Assembly: GCA_963758205.1 (NCBI GenBank)
Contig: CAVWUM010000002.1
Span: 1,674,001-1,738,000, forward strand
Reading direction: 5' to 3'
Length of the DNA stretch: 64,000 bases
DNA from: Owenweeksia sp963758205
GTDB lineage: Bacteria > Bacteroidota > Bacteroidia > Flavobacteriales > Schleiferiaceae
In this document: positions 8,721 to 15,813 of the stretch, piece by piece
How positions within the stretch are numbered: position 1 is the stretch's first letter
Layout: every line of letters begins with the position of its first letter
Made by a program: the position numbers and the translations under genes
The notes under the pieces: model-generated
What the model saw: only the letters and a program-made list of their open reading frames with translations
What the model was told of the DNA's origin: nothing
Databases searched by the model: none

Positions 8721-8792
8721 TTCCCCCCTCACCCTACTCCACCCACAGGCCCCGGCAAATAATACTCCCCCAAAAATGCTCATAGCCTCAGC
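8721..8792 (-). pseudogene. decayed remnant of a metal ABC permease C-terminus
   Basis: Read on the minus strand this 72-bp stretch encodes AEAMSIFGGVLFAGACGWSRVRGE. It aligns without gaps to GAMATFAGVLFAGAWGW near the C-terminus of the permease gene at 9112-9990, with about 13 of 23 residues identical. A 17-bp DNA block is identical at 8746-8762 and 9176-9192. No start and no upstream frame remain. It is either a degraded duplicate of that gene's 3' end or the relic of a lost paralogue. The 68-residue gene at 8888 lies between the remnant and the intact copy. Confidence 0.65.
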
Positions 8793-8887
8793 TACGCAGC
8801 GTTCAAAGTAGTTAAAGGTTATACCTACAGAACATTACAGCGCTCCACACGTCTAAATAATAGACAAACATTTAGTAAACCGATATT

Positions 8888-9094
8888 ATGGATATTACAG
8901 CAAGAGCAAAAGAAGAATTAGATAAAGGAGTTCATAAAATAGAAAACTTTATAGCTGAGCGTGGCATTGGTTCGGATAGACTCACTAAGGCCAGAAAAAT
9001 GCAGCGCAATGTTAACCTGGCTGTGGTAGTTGGCGGAATCATTGCAGTTGCTGGCCTCGCAGCATGGGCGATCAATAAATCCAATAACAGATAA
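8888..9094 (+). CDS. small single-pass membrane protein
   Basis: 68 residues: a charged amphipathic N-terminal half (about 1-42) and one transmembrane helix (about 44-64, VNLAVVVGGIIAVAGLAAWAI), ending NKSNNR. No family recognised with certainty; the layout resembles small YtxH-like or stress-associated membrane proteins. It is the only gene in a spacer between the permease remnant and the intact permease. Confidence 0.55.
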   Translation: MDITARAKEELDKGVHKIENFIAERGIGSDRLTKARKMQRNVNLAVVVGGIIAVAGLAAWAINKSNNR

Positions 9095-9111
9095 AATCGA
9101 AGCTAAATCTA

Positions 9112-9990
9112 TCAAGGCTGAGCAATCTCCTCTTTCATGTCCGGGTTTTCTTTAAACCTGATCTTAGTCCAACCCCAGGCCCCGGCAAATAACACCCCGG
9201 CAAATGTGGCCATGGCTCCCGCTATGCTACCATCTAAAACCAGCGCCAAATAATAGCCGCCAATGGCCGTGAGTACACCCAACAGTGCAGTTAACCGCAG
9301 CATTTTCTTTAGGCTTTCGGTAAGCAGGTAGGCCGTAGCTGGTGGGGCAATAAGCAGTGCCACTACTAAAATGGCTCCAACCGATTCAAAGGAAACTACA
9401 GTGGTAAGGCTCACCAATCCCATAAACCCAAAGTGCCAAAAGGCCGTGGAGATGCCGAGGGCTTTGGCGTAGTCAGCGTTAAAGGTGGTGAGGGCTAAGC
9501 CCTTGTAGCCCTTTACCAAAGCGAGAATGATAATGAGCAAAACCGTACCGCTAATCCATAAGGCACGTGGGCCAAGGTTAGTTCCGCTGCCCAACAAAAT
9601 AGGGTCGAGGGGTACGTAGGCTATTTCGCCATACAGCACACATTCCTGGTCTAAATCTACCTGCCCGGTGAAGCTGGAAATGAGGATTACCCCCAGCGCA
9701 AACAGCGAAGTAAAGGTTACGCCAATGGAGGCGTCTTCCTGAAGGTTTGCCTTTTTATGCAGAATTTCAATCAATATGGTAGTCAGAACTCCAATAGTGG
9801 CAGCCCCGGCCAGTATCACCAGGTTTCCCCGTGAGCCGGAGATTAAAAAGGCAATGACAATACCCGGCAGCACAGCATGGGATATGGCATCGCCTACCAT
9901 TGCCATTTTACGGAGTATGAGGTAACAGCCAAGGAGGCCGCAGGATACGGCTATTATTGATGCTGTTAGTATGATGTAGAATGTAGCCAT
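9112..9990 (-). CDS. manganese/iron-type ABC transporter permease (second subunit)
   Basis: A 292-residue polytopic inner-membrane protein of the ABC-3 family (ZnuB/TroD/MntB). About eight or nine hydrophobic helices are visible. The N-terminal signature LLGCYLILRKMAMVGDAISHAVLPGI is diagnostic, and the cytoplasmic loop after helix 6 (FNADYAKALGI) contacts the ATPase in this family. It is the last gene of the minus-strand importer cluster and pairs with the permease at 10341-11630, giving a heterodimeric channel. A 350-bp repeat-filled gap separates them, so co-transcription is uncertain. Confidence 0.9.
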   Translation of the reverse strand: MATFYIILTASIIAVSCGLLGCYLILRKMAMVGDAISHAVLPGIVIAFLISGSRGNLVILAGAATIGVLTTILIEILHKKANLQEDASIGVTFTSLFALGVILISSFTGQVDLDQECVLYGEIAYVPLDPILLGSGTNLGPRALWISGTVLLIIILALVKGYKGLALTTFNADYAKALGISTAFWHFGFMGLVSLTTVVSFESVGAILVVALLIAPPATAYLLTESLKKMLRLTALLGVLTAIGGYYLALVLDGSIAGAMATFAGVLFAGAWGWTKIRFKENPDMKEEIAQP

Positions 9991-10012
9991 TTGTTTATTT
10001 TAATTTTTTCAT

Positions 10013-10052
10013 CCTACTTTTTTCTTGACAAAAAAGTAGGCAAAAAGTCAAG
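10013..10052. repeat. nested inverted repeats CCTACTTTTTT/AAAAAAGTAGG
   Basis: Perfect 11-bp arms at 10013-10023 and 10030-10040 with the 6-base loop CTTGAC. That loop is itself complementary to GTCAAG at 10047-10052, so two alternative hairpins can form. The sequence is of a type dispersed between genes in Bacteroidota; a related CTTGACTTTTTTGG stretch occurs near 12767. Confidence 0.6.
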
Positions 10053-10061
10053 ACTGATTAC

Positions 10062-10243
10062 AAATTCATTGAAAAACTACGGTTTCACCGGCTTTCCGAG
10101 GCCCCAGTCGTTTCGCTCTGCTCCACTTCGGCACCTCTCTTTAGCCGGCCTCAACCTTGTTTTTCTAATGAATTTCTAAAAGGTCGGTTGCAAATTGCTT
10201 CGCAATTTTAGGTTTAGCCCCCTAATTCCCCTAAAAGGGGAAT
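10062..10243. repeat. long inverted repeat plus CCCC/GGGG hairpin in the permease gap
   Basis: AAATTCATT-GAAAAAC (10062-10077) is complementary to GTTTTTC-T-AATGAATTT (10159-10175), bar one extra T, enclosing about 81 bases that contain their own CCGGCT/AGCCGG pairing. Next to it ATTCCCCT (10225-10232) pairs with AGGGGAAT (10236-10243), followed by further CCCCC/GGGGG stretches. With the element at 10013 this fills the whole 9991-10340 gap. It reads like a composite of non-coding mobile repeats; no gene is visible. Confidence 0.55.
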
Positions 10244-10340
10244 CTCTCCTATCTGGTAAAAAAGCCCCCTCTGGGGGTATGGGGGCCACGTCTTTCATCT
10301 CAAGTCTCATATCTCATGTCTTGTTTCTAACATCTTCGCG

Positions 10341-11630
10341 TCAGCGATACGGTATCGGACTCTCATGCGGGTCTTTATCCGGGTAACCGAGGTCGCGGAG
10401 CAATTCTTCTTCTATTTCAGGACTTATAATGTGTTCAATGGTTTCGGCATTGGGGTGGATGTGGTCGGCCTTAAGACGCATGCGCTGGGTGAGGTACATT
10501 TCCCAAAGGCGGTGCAGGCGCACTACGCGGGCGGCTTCTTTCAGGCCTTCTTCACTCAGGCGGAAGCCGGTGGATTGCCTCAACAGGAGGTAGCGCTTTT
10601 TCAGCATACGTAAACCCCTGGTCAATTCGTCATTATTAAACTGCCGTATCTGCTGCAAAGCCTCTTCATCTATCACCGGAAAGGTTTCGTCCCTGCGCTC
10701 GCTGAGGTGATAAATGGCTTTCAAAATGTTTTCGGTTAATATCTTTTCACGATTTTGGCGCTGTCTCCTCATTTTACTCCATAGACCACGGCCGGGGGCA
10801 AACACTAATGATATTACCGCTATGGCGGAAAGCGTCATTACTATCCATGGGCCAGTGGGCATGTTGGGGGCTGTAAAGCTGATGTAAGAGCCAACAAAAC
10901 CCGATAGCATTCCGGCAAAACCGGCAATGAAAAGTAGCTTCACCAGGTTTTCTGTCCATGAGCGGGCCGCTGCCGCGGGAGTGATAATCAACGCTGCCAT
11001 CAGCACTACACCCACTGCCTGTATGCCTGTGGCTATAGCCAGAACGGTAATGGATGAAAGTACAAACTGTAGGCTGCGAACGGGCAAGCCTGAAATTTGG
11101 GCAAACTCTGCATTAAAGCTCAACAGTTTAAATTCTTTAAACAAAAAGAAAACCACCACCAGCAGAATACCGGCTACTATGGAGTAGGCCAGCAGGTCAT
11201 CCCGCGTCATGGAAGCGGCCTTGCCAAAAAGGAACTGATCTAAGCCCGCCTGGTTGCCTGCCCCCGAATGCTGAATGTGGGTGAGGAACAAAATCCCCAC
11301 TCCAAAAAATACACTGAGCACAAGGCCAATAGCGGTATCCGGTTTTAGCTTGGAATGTTTGGTAATGGCTTCAATCAGCAGCATGGCGGCCCACCCGCTG
11401 ATAAGCGCTCCAAACATAAGTATGTAGGGGCTTTTGCTTTGGGTAACCATAAAGGCTATTGCGATGCCCGGCAAAATGGCGTGAGCAATGGCATCGCCAA
11501 TAAGAGAGCGCTTGCGCAGAAAGGCAAAGCTGCCCACCATGGCGGCACTCATGCCAATAAACATGGTGCCCAGGGTTACCACCCGCACATTGGGGTTGCT
11601 AAAGCTCAAAAACTCAATAAGCTCTTTCAT
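10341..11630 (-). CDS. manganese/iron-type ABC permease fused to a C-terminal DtxR/MntR-like domain
   Basis: A 429-residue fusion. Residues 1 to about 285 are an ABC-3 permease with eight to nine helices and the signature RKRSLIGDAIAHAILPGI. From about 290 a soluble domain resembles a DtxR-family repressor: a winged-helix part (ENILKAIYHLSE...) and a metal-binding/dimerization helix. The metal ligands of MntR are kept: H373, E396, E399, H400, spaced exactly as H78, E101, E104, H105 in the MntR encoded at 13894. It may sense cytosolic metal and gate transport, or be a tethered regulator; such fusions are known in related importers but their role is unsettled. Its start overlaps the ATPase gene by 17 bp. 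Confidence 0.9.
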   Translation of the reverse strand: MKELIEFLSFSNPNVRVVTLGTMFIGMSAAMVGSFAFLRKRSLIGDAIAHAILPGIAIAFMVTQSKSPYILMFGALISGWAAMLLIEAITKHSKLKPDTAIGLVLSVFFGVGILFLTHIQHSGAGNQAGLDQFLFGKAASMTRDDLLAYSIVAGILLVVVFFLFKEFKLLSFNAEFAQISGLPVRSLQFVLSSITVLAIATGIQAVGVVLMAALIITPAAAARSWTENLVKLLFIAGFAGMLSGFVGSYISFTAPNMPTGPWIVMTLSAIAVISLVFAPGRGLWSKMRRQRQNREKILTENILKAIYHLSERRDETFPVIDEEALQQIRQFNNDELTRGLRMLKKRYLLLRQSTGFRLSEEGLKEAARVVRLHRLWEMYLTQRMRLKADHIHPNAETIEHIISPEIEEELLRDLGYPDKDPHESPIPYR

Positions 11631-12444
11631 CGCCCGGCCCTTCTTTTTCTTTATACTCGCTTTCGCGGATGGGGAAGTTCTTCTTCGCCATCAAATCGCC
11701 AATGCGCGATAGTACCGTAAGGCGGCCTCCATAGGCCTCCTGCAATAGCTCCGTTTCAAACACTTCCTGCTTCGGGCCACTGGCCACTAAACGGGTGTTC
11801 AATAAAACGATCCAGTCAAAATATTCGTAGGCCGTTTGCAGGTCATGGTGCACTATTACCACGGTTTTGCCCTCCTTCTTCATTTCAGATAGCAGCGTCA
11901 ATATCGATTCTTCTGTAGCGGCATCCACTCCTACAAAGGGCTCATCCATTAAGTACAGATCGGCTTGCTGGGCCAGGGAGCGTGCTATGAAAACCCGCTG
12001 CTGCTGCCCGCCCGAAAGTTGTGAAATCTGCCGATTGGCATAGGAGAGCATATTTACTTTTTCGAGAGCCTCGGTAGCGATATCACGATCTTTTTTACTG
12101 AGTCTTCTAAAGAGGTTGCTTTTACGGTAGCGACCCATCAGCACTACGTCCATCACATTGGCCGGGAAATCCCAATCTACCGTTTCGCGCTGAGGTACAT
12201 AGCTCACGCGCTCGCGCACATCATCCAGTTTTTTCCCGAACATATTTACATAACCGCTATCGGGTTTCATCAGCCCCATCATATTACGTAGCAGGGTAGT
12301 TTTGCCTGATCCATTGGGCCCAACAATACCAATGAGCTGGCCCTGCGGCAGACTGAAGTCAATATCCCAAAGCACCGGCTTGCGGTTGTAGCTGGCGGTG
12401 AGGTTGTGTACCTCTATGGCGGTATTTTCGGGTCTGATGTCCAT
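11614..12444 (-). CDS. manganese/iron-type ABC transporter ATP-binding protein
   Basis: A 276-residue cytoplasmic ATPase that powers metal uptake. Walker A GPNGSGKTT (near residue 42), Q-loop YVPQRETVDWDFP, signature LSGGQQQR, Walker B LYLMDEPF and the switch His in VIVHHDL are all present. The Q-loop region with DWDFP is typical of the Mn/Zn/Fe importers. Its 3' end overlaps the fused permease gene by 17 bp, so translation is coupled. The 430-bp gap upstream separates it from the binding-protein gene. Confidence 0.93.
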   Translation of the reverse strand: MDIRPENTAIEVHNLTASYNRKPVLWDIDFSLPQGQLIGIVGPNGSGKTTLLRNMMGLMKPDSGYVNMFGKKLDDVRERVSYVPQRETVDWDFPANVMDVVLMGRYRKSNLFRRLSKKDRDIATEALEKVNMLSYANRQISQLSGGQQQRVFIARSLAQQADLYLMDEPFVGVDAATEESILTLLSEMKKEGKTVVIVHHDLQTAYEYFDWIVLLNTRLVASGPKQEVFETELLQEAYGGRLTVLSRIGDLMAKKNFPIRESEYKEKEGPGDERAY

Positions 12445-12874
12445 CGTTATCTTAATCTATTTGTCTATTTGATTTTGTCATGGTTTTATCAAAAACACAC
12501 GCCAAAATTTGGCAATCGTTCGGCTGTTTTTCCTACCCTCGGCTTACACCGAGGCCTATTGCTATTTGACCCCGCTAGGGTCATTAGTTTAAATCTTTTC
12601 TTTCAACCACTGGCACCTAGTAAGGACCGGCATTTAAGAAAAGAGTGTTCTGATTGCGGATCACCCTTAGTGAGACCGGGAAGCTCTCTCGGCTGAGCCG
12701 AGAAGGAGATCACCCGGCCGAACTTGGGGTGAGCAAAAATCAGGTTGCTCCTTTTCTTGTAAGCCTTGACTTTTTTGGTTCTTTTTGCGTCAACCGAGGC
12801 TGAAAGCCGAGCTCACGAACTCCTATAATAAATAAAGTGAAGTGAGTAACTAAGGCAAAAACGAACATAATGAA
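12445..12874. repeat. repeat-bearing spacer within the importer cluster
   Basis: No gene is visible. The palindrome CTCGGCT-g-AGCCGAG lies at 12688-12702; it is the exact reverse complement of CTCGGCT-c-AGCCGAG at 13825-13839 on the other side of the binding-protein gene. Both have a GGGTGA/TCACCC element nearby. CTCGG/CCGAG occurs again near 12539 and 12790, and a CTTGACTTTTTTGG stretch is at about 12767. These look like dispersed palindromic repeats in opposite orientations. Confidence 0.55.
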
Positions 12875-13777
12875 CTACCTAAGCGCTTCCGTTATCACTA
12901 TTACATTATGTCGCACCATCCCCACATAAGTGCCTTCAGGTGTACCTTCCGAGCCCATGGCATCCGAAAACAACTCACCGCCCAACTTTACATCATGTCC
13001 CCTTTGGCGGCAGCCTTCTATTACTGCTTCGATGGATTTTTTAGGCACAGAACTCTCCACAAAAATGGCTTTGATCTTTCGGTCAACGATATACTTTACT
13101 AGTTCCGAAACATCCTGTAAACCATATTCAGCAGCGGTGCTTATGCCTTGTAGGCCGCGCACTTCCATGCCGTAAGCTTTTCCAAAATATTTAAAAGCAT
13201 CATGGGCGGTAATCATCACGCGCTGGCTATCGGGTATAGAACTAATTTGCTCACGCGCAAACTGATCCAGTTGATGTAATTCCTCGGCATATCGCTGGTA
13301 GTTGGTGTTTATTTCAGCGGCTCTTTCCGGAAATTCTTTTTGAAGCGCAATCGCTACTTCTTCCCAGGCATCGGCCCACAACGCTCCATCAAACCAAATA
13401 TGCGGATCATCAGCGCCTGCATAATCAGTGCTGTTGATCAGCTTTTTTCTATCCACATAATCACCAACGGCAATAGTGGTTTTAAGGCGGCCGAGTTTTT
13501 CAAAAATCTCCACCATCTTTCCTTCCAGGTGTAGTCCATTGTAAATGATAACACGGGCATCATTCAGAGCGGTGATATCACCCTGCGTGGCCTTATATAG
13601 GTGAGGATCCACCCCGGGGCCCATAAGTACTTCTACATTTACGCTATCGCCCATCAGGTGCTGCACGACATCGCCAATCATACCTGTAGTGCACACAATG
13701 GTGGTTTCAGTTTCCGTGCTTTCTGAGCATGCGGTCAGCATAAGCGCTGATACTATTAATAGAAGTACTTTTTTCAT
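12875..13777 (-). CDS. manganese-type metal-binding lipoprotein of the ABC importer
   Basis: A 300-residue cluster A-I/TroA-type substrate-binding protein. The ATG at 13777 gives a normal signal with lipobox LTAC (Cys17); the frame upstream has none. Four likely metal ligands are visible: H59 (DPHLYK), H126 (DPHIWFD), E241 (FVESS) and D272 (FSDAMG). His-His-Glu-Asp is the pattern of Mn/Fe binders such as PsaA; Zn binders usually have a third His and a His-rich loop, both missing here. It captures metal in the periplasm and passes it to the permeases. Gene order is mntR, this gene, ATPase, fused permease, permease, all on the minus strand. Confidence 0.92.
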   Translation of the reverse strand: MKKVLLLIVSALMLTACSESTETETTIVCTTGMIGDVVQHLMGDSVNVEVLMGPGVDPHLYKATQGDITALNDARVIIYNGLHLEGKMVEIFEKLGRLKTTIAVGDYVDRKKLINSTDYAGADDPHIWFDGALWADAWEEVAIALQKEFPERAAEINTNYQRYAEELHQLDQFAREQISSIPDSQRVMITAHDAFKYFGKAYGMEVRGLQGISTAAEYGLQDVSELVKYIVDRKIKAIFVESSVPKKSIEAVIEGCRQRGHDVKLGGELFSDAMGSEGTPEGTYVGMVRHNVIVITEALR

Positions 13778-13802
13778 GTTTTTAACTTTTTTGGTTCGGG
13801 CC

Positions 13803-13862
13803 AAACACCCTTCGATACACCCGGCTCGGCTCAGCCGAGAACGGCCACTCAGGGTGACATCG
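13803..13862. repeat. palindromic intergenic repeat between mntR and the binding-protein gene
   Basis: CACCCTTCGATAC ... CTCGGCT-c-AGCCGAG (13825-13839) ... CAGGGTGACAT. Outer ACCCT/AGGGT and inner palindrome give a cloverleaf-like unit of about 50 bp. The core occurs inverted at 12688-12702. Such units are dispersed in many Bacteroidota genomes. It could also slow transcription between mntR and the next gene. Confidence 0.55.
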
Positions 13863-13893
13863 GGCTTCGTTTCATTTTAACCAAGCCATCATT

Positions 13894-14553
13894 CTACTTC
13901 ACCGTTACGTACAAATTACCACTCACCTGCTGGCTCAGGTTGATCTGAGTATTATCGCTCAGCTCCACCAGCATGGAGTTGTCATAGCTTTCCTTTTCCT
14001 TTATCAGGAGTTCTTCGCCAAGTGTGAGGTTCAATTTTTTGAGGTATTTCAAAAACTCAGGGTCGGTATCCTTAACGCCTTTTAAAATGGCGGTTTCGCC
14101 TACGCTACACTCTGTAAGGGTCTGATCGCTGCGATTAGGGAATATGCCATCCTTATTAGGAATGGGATCACCATGCGGATCATACTTGGGGTAAGCTAGG
14201 AATTCATCGAGCCTATCAGTAAGCTTAGTGGATTGAATGTGCTCCAGCTGTTCCGCAATTTCATGAACCTCTTCCCAGCCAAATTCCAGTTTTTTTACTA
14301 AAAAAACCTCCCACAACCGATGTTTACGCACTGTACGTATTGCCACGGTTTTTCCTTCATCGGTAAGACTTACCCCCTGATATTTTTTATACACCAAAAG
14401 TTTTTTATCACTCAGCTTCTTCAGCATATCGGTTACTGAAGCAGGCTTGGTTTCAAGTCTCTCCGCAATGGCGTTGGTGCTCACACCTTTATCAGATGAG
14501 TCACTGAGGTGATAAATCGCCTTGAGATAGTTTTCTTCGGTGAATGTGTACAT
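13894..14553 (-). CDS. mntR: MntR/DtxR-family metal-dependent repressor with FeoA-like C-terminal domain
   Basis: A 219-residue regulator: winged-helix DNA-binding domain (1-70), metal-binding and dimerization domain with H78, E101, E104, H105 (the H/ExxEH set of MntR), and a C-terminal SH3-like FeoA domain (about 145-219). The positions equal to Asp8 and Glu11 of Bacillus MntR appear as Asn and Lys here, so the metal site may differ in detail. It probably represses the importer genes downstream and the divergent barrel gene when manganese is plentiful. A 16-bp operator-like palindrome lies at 14608-14623. A minus-strand -7 element TAGATTTG (14577-14570) fits a short leader of about 10 bases. 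Confidence 0.9.
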   Translation of the reverse strand: MYTFTEENYLKAIYHLSDSSDKGVSTNAIAERLETKPASVTDMLKKLSDKKLLVYKKYQGVSLTDEGKTVAIRTVRKHRLWEVFLVKKLEFGWEEVHEIAEQLEHIQSTKLTDRLDEFLAYPKYDPHGDPIPNKDGIFPNRSDQTLTECSVGETAILKGVKDTDPEFLKYLKKLNLTLGEELLIKEKESYDNSMLVELSDNTQINLSQQVSGNLYVTVK

Positions 14554-14569
14554 AAATGAATTTCGGGAG

Positions 14570-14577
14570 CAAATCTA
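14570..14577 (-). promoter_or_regulatory. -7 promoter element of mntR (TAGATTTG)
   Basis: Exact match to TAnnTTTG on the minus strand, 17 bases before the mntR ATG. No clear -33 TTTG is seen at the expected distance; the operator palindrome lies about 30 bp upstream. Confidence 0.55.
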
Positions 14578-14586
14578 AAAATATAA

Positions 14587-14623
14587 TTTGAAGATTAGAA
14601 AAATAAATTTAGGTTTGCCTAAA
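14587..14623 (+). promoter_or_regulatory. promoter of the barrel gene with an embedded MntR-type operator
   Basis: TTTG (14587-14590), exactly 19 bases, then TAGGTTTG (14610-14617) is a full Bacteroidota promoter for the plus-strand gene starting at 14635. The -7 element lies inside the palindrome TTTAGG-TTTG-CCTAAA (14608-14623), which has the form of DtxR/MntR boxes. Binding of metal-loaded MntR here would directly block RNA polymerase and could also repress mntR and the importer in the other direction. Confidence 0.75.
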
Positions 14624-14634
14624 AAATAGAAGAG

Positions 14635-15420
14635 ATGCAAAAAGGATTGCTACTAATTATGTTAGGCTTTATTGGATACAAAAGCTATGCTCAATCCATA
14701 GTTACCGACAGGCCTGATCAAACCGAGGCTTCATCCACAGTAGGTAAAGGTGTGTTACAAATAGAAACCGGATTTTCATTTATGACTGAAGGCTATGCCA
14801 TTCCAGGTGGATTAATAACACCCACTACAGAAGGCCGGCTGCAGCAGGTAGCTTTACCAAATACACTTTGGAGGCTGGGTGTAAGCAAAAGGTTTGAGTT
14901 GAGATTAGTAACTCAACCTGAATTGCAAAAAACATATGTTGACGATGTGGAAACCAATAAAGTATTTGGCGTGGCCGATTTACAAGTAGGTTTTAAAGTG
15001 AACATCCTTGAAAAAAAAGAGGGGCGCTCCGAGATAGGTTTTTTATCGCACCTGGTAGTGCCAACGGGTACTGAGGGTATTTCCGGTGGAGAATATGGGG
15101 TTATCAATAAGCTTGCAGTAACTCACAGTCTTTCTGAAAATCATAACCTGGCCTGGAATATCGGGTATGATTACCTGGGCACGGGCAATGGAGATTTGTT
15201 TTACTCACTCTCCTGGGCCATATCGCTCACCGAAAAGGTGGGAGTGTATTTAGAGCCTTACGGCTTTGTAACTGATTTGGATATTTTGGTATTTAATGCC
15301 GATGCCGGATTTACATATCTCATAAATAATAACCTACAGTTCGACTACTCTTTTGGATTGGGAATAACTGAAGATATGAACTATCACGCTGTAGGCCTTA
15401 GCGTTAGGCTGGCTAAATAA
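14635..15420 (+). CDS. outer-membrane beta-barrel transporter-like protein (Phenol_MetA_deg type)
   Basis: A 261-residue protein with a signal peptide (cut near YAQS) and the start SIVTDRPDQTEASSTVGKG, characteristic of the MetA-pathway/transporter barrel family. Alternating hydrophobic strands run to the C-terminus, ending in VGLSVRLAK as expected for an outer-membrane barrel. The family is broad and its substrates are mostly unknown. The promoter contains an MntR-type operator, so the barrel is likely made when manganese is scarce and may let metal through the outer membrane (inference). Confidence 0.75.
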   Translation: MQKGLLLIMLGFIGYKSYAQSIVTDRPDQTEASSTVGKGVLQIETGFSFMTEGYAIPGGLITPTTEGRLQQVALPNTLWRLGVSKRFELRLVTQPELQKTYVDDVETNKVFGVADLQVGFKVNILEKKEGRSEIGFLSHLVVPTGTEGISGGEYGVINKLAVTHSLSENHNLAWNIGYDYLGTGNGDLFYSLSWAISLTEKVGVYLEPYGFVTDLDILVFNADAGFTYLINNNLQFDYSFGLGITEDMNYHAVGLSVRLAK

Positions 15421-15439
15421 ACCTTTGGGTTAATCCGGT

Positions 15440-15742
15440 TTAATGAATCTTCATTTTCTGAATCATTTCAGAAGTCATAGGGTCTTCGTAGGTACCGTAA
15501 GCATCTACCAAAGATCCTTTCTTGCCATCCTCAGTGGTAATAGCAAAAATGATGGACATATCATCGGGGTTACTCATACCTTCAAAGCGGTGAAACTCGT
15601 CAATATGAAAAGTGCTGGGATCGTACTTTTTGTCCAGCTCCCGGCACTCAATACAGTTGGGCTTCAAATTAAAATCAAGGGTGTAGCCTCTCTTTTTTAA
15701 CTCTTCTACGGCTTGCGAAAGGGTATCGTATTGATTGTCCAT
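15440..15742 (-). CDS. conserved small protein (annotated elsewhere as phosphoribosylpyrophosphate synthetase-like)
   Basis: A 100-residue cytoplasmic protein conserved in Bacteroidota, starting MDNQYDTLSQAVEELKKRGYT, with a CIECRE pair of cysteines at about 29-32 and an acidic C-terminal half. It often carries the name phosphoribosylpyrophosphate synthetase in databases, but it is far too short for that enzyme (about 310 residues) and shows no PRPP-binding motif. Function unknown. Confidence 0.65.
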   Translation of the reverse strand: MDNQYDTLSQAVEELKKRGYTLDFNLKPNCIECRELDKKYDPSTFHIDEFHRFEGMSNPDDMSIIFAITTEDGKKGSLVDAYGTYEDPMTSEMIQKMKIH

Positions 15743-15813
15743 AATAAAAGGAGTTTTATTGTTGGAAAGATAACGGAGAGGTACCTAGGATGTTCAGCTA
15801 GTATATACTGTTA

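Noticed and set aside
10062..10175. Possible tRNA or structured RNA gene in the permease gap
   Set aside because: The long inverted repeat has no cloverleaf, T-loop or anticodon features; it looks like a non-coding repeat.
15440..15742. Phosphoribosylpyrophosphate synthetase
   Set aside because: The name is often attached to this 100-residue family, but no PRPP loop or catalytic motif is visible and the length is one third of the enzyme.
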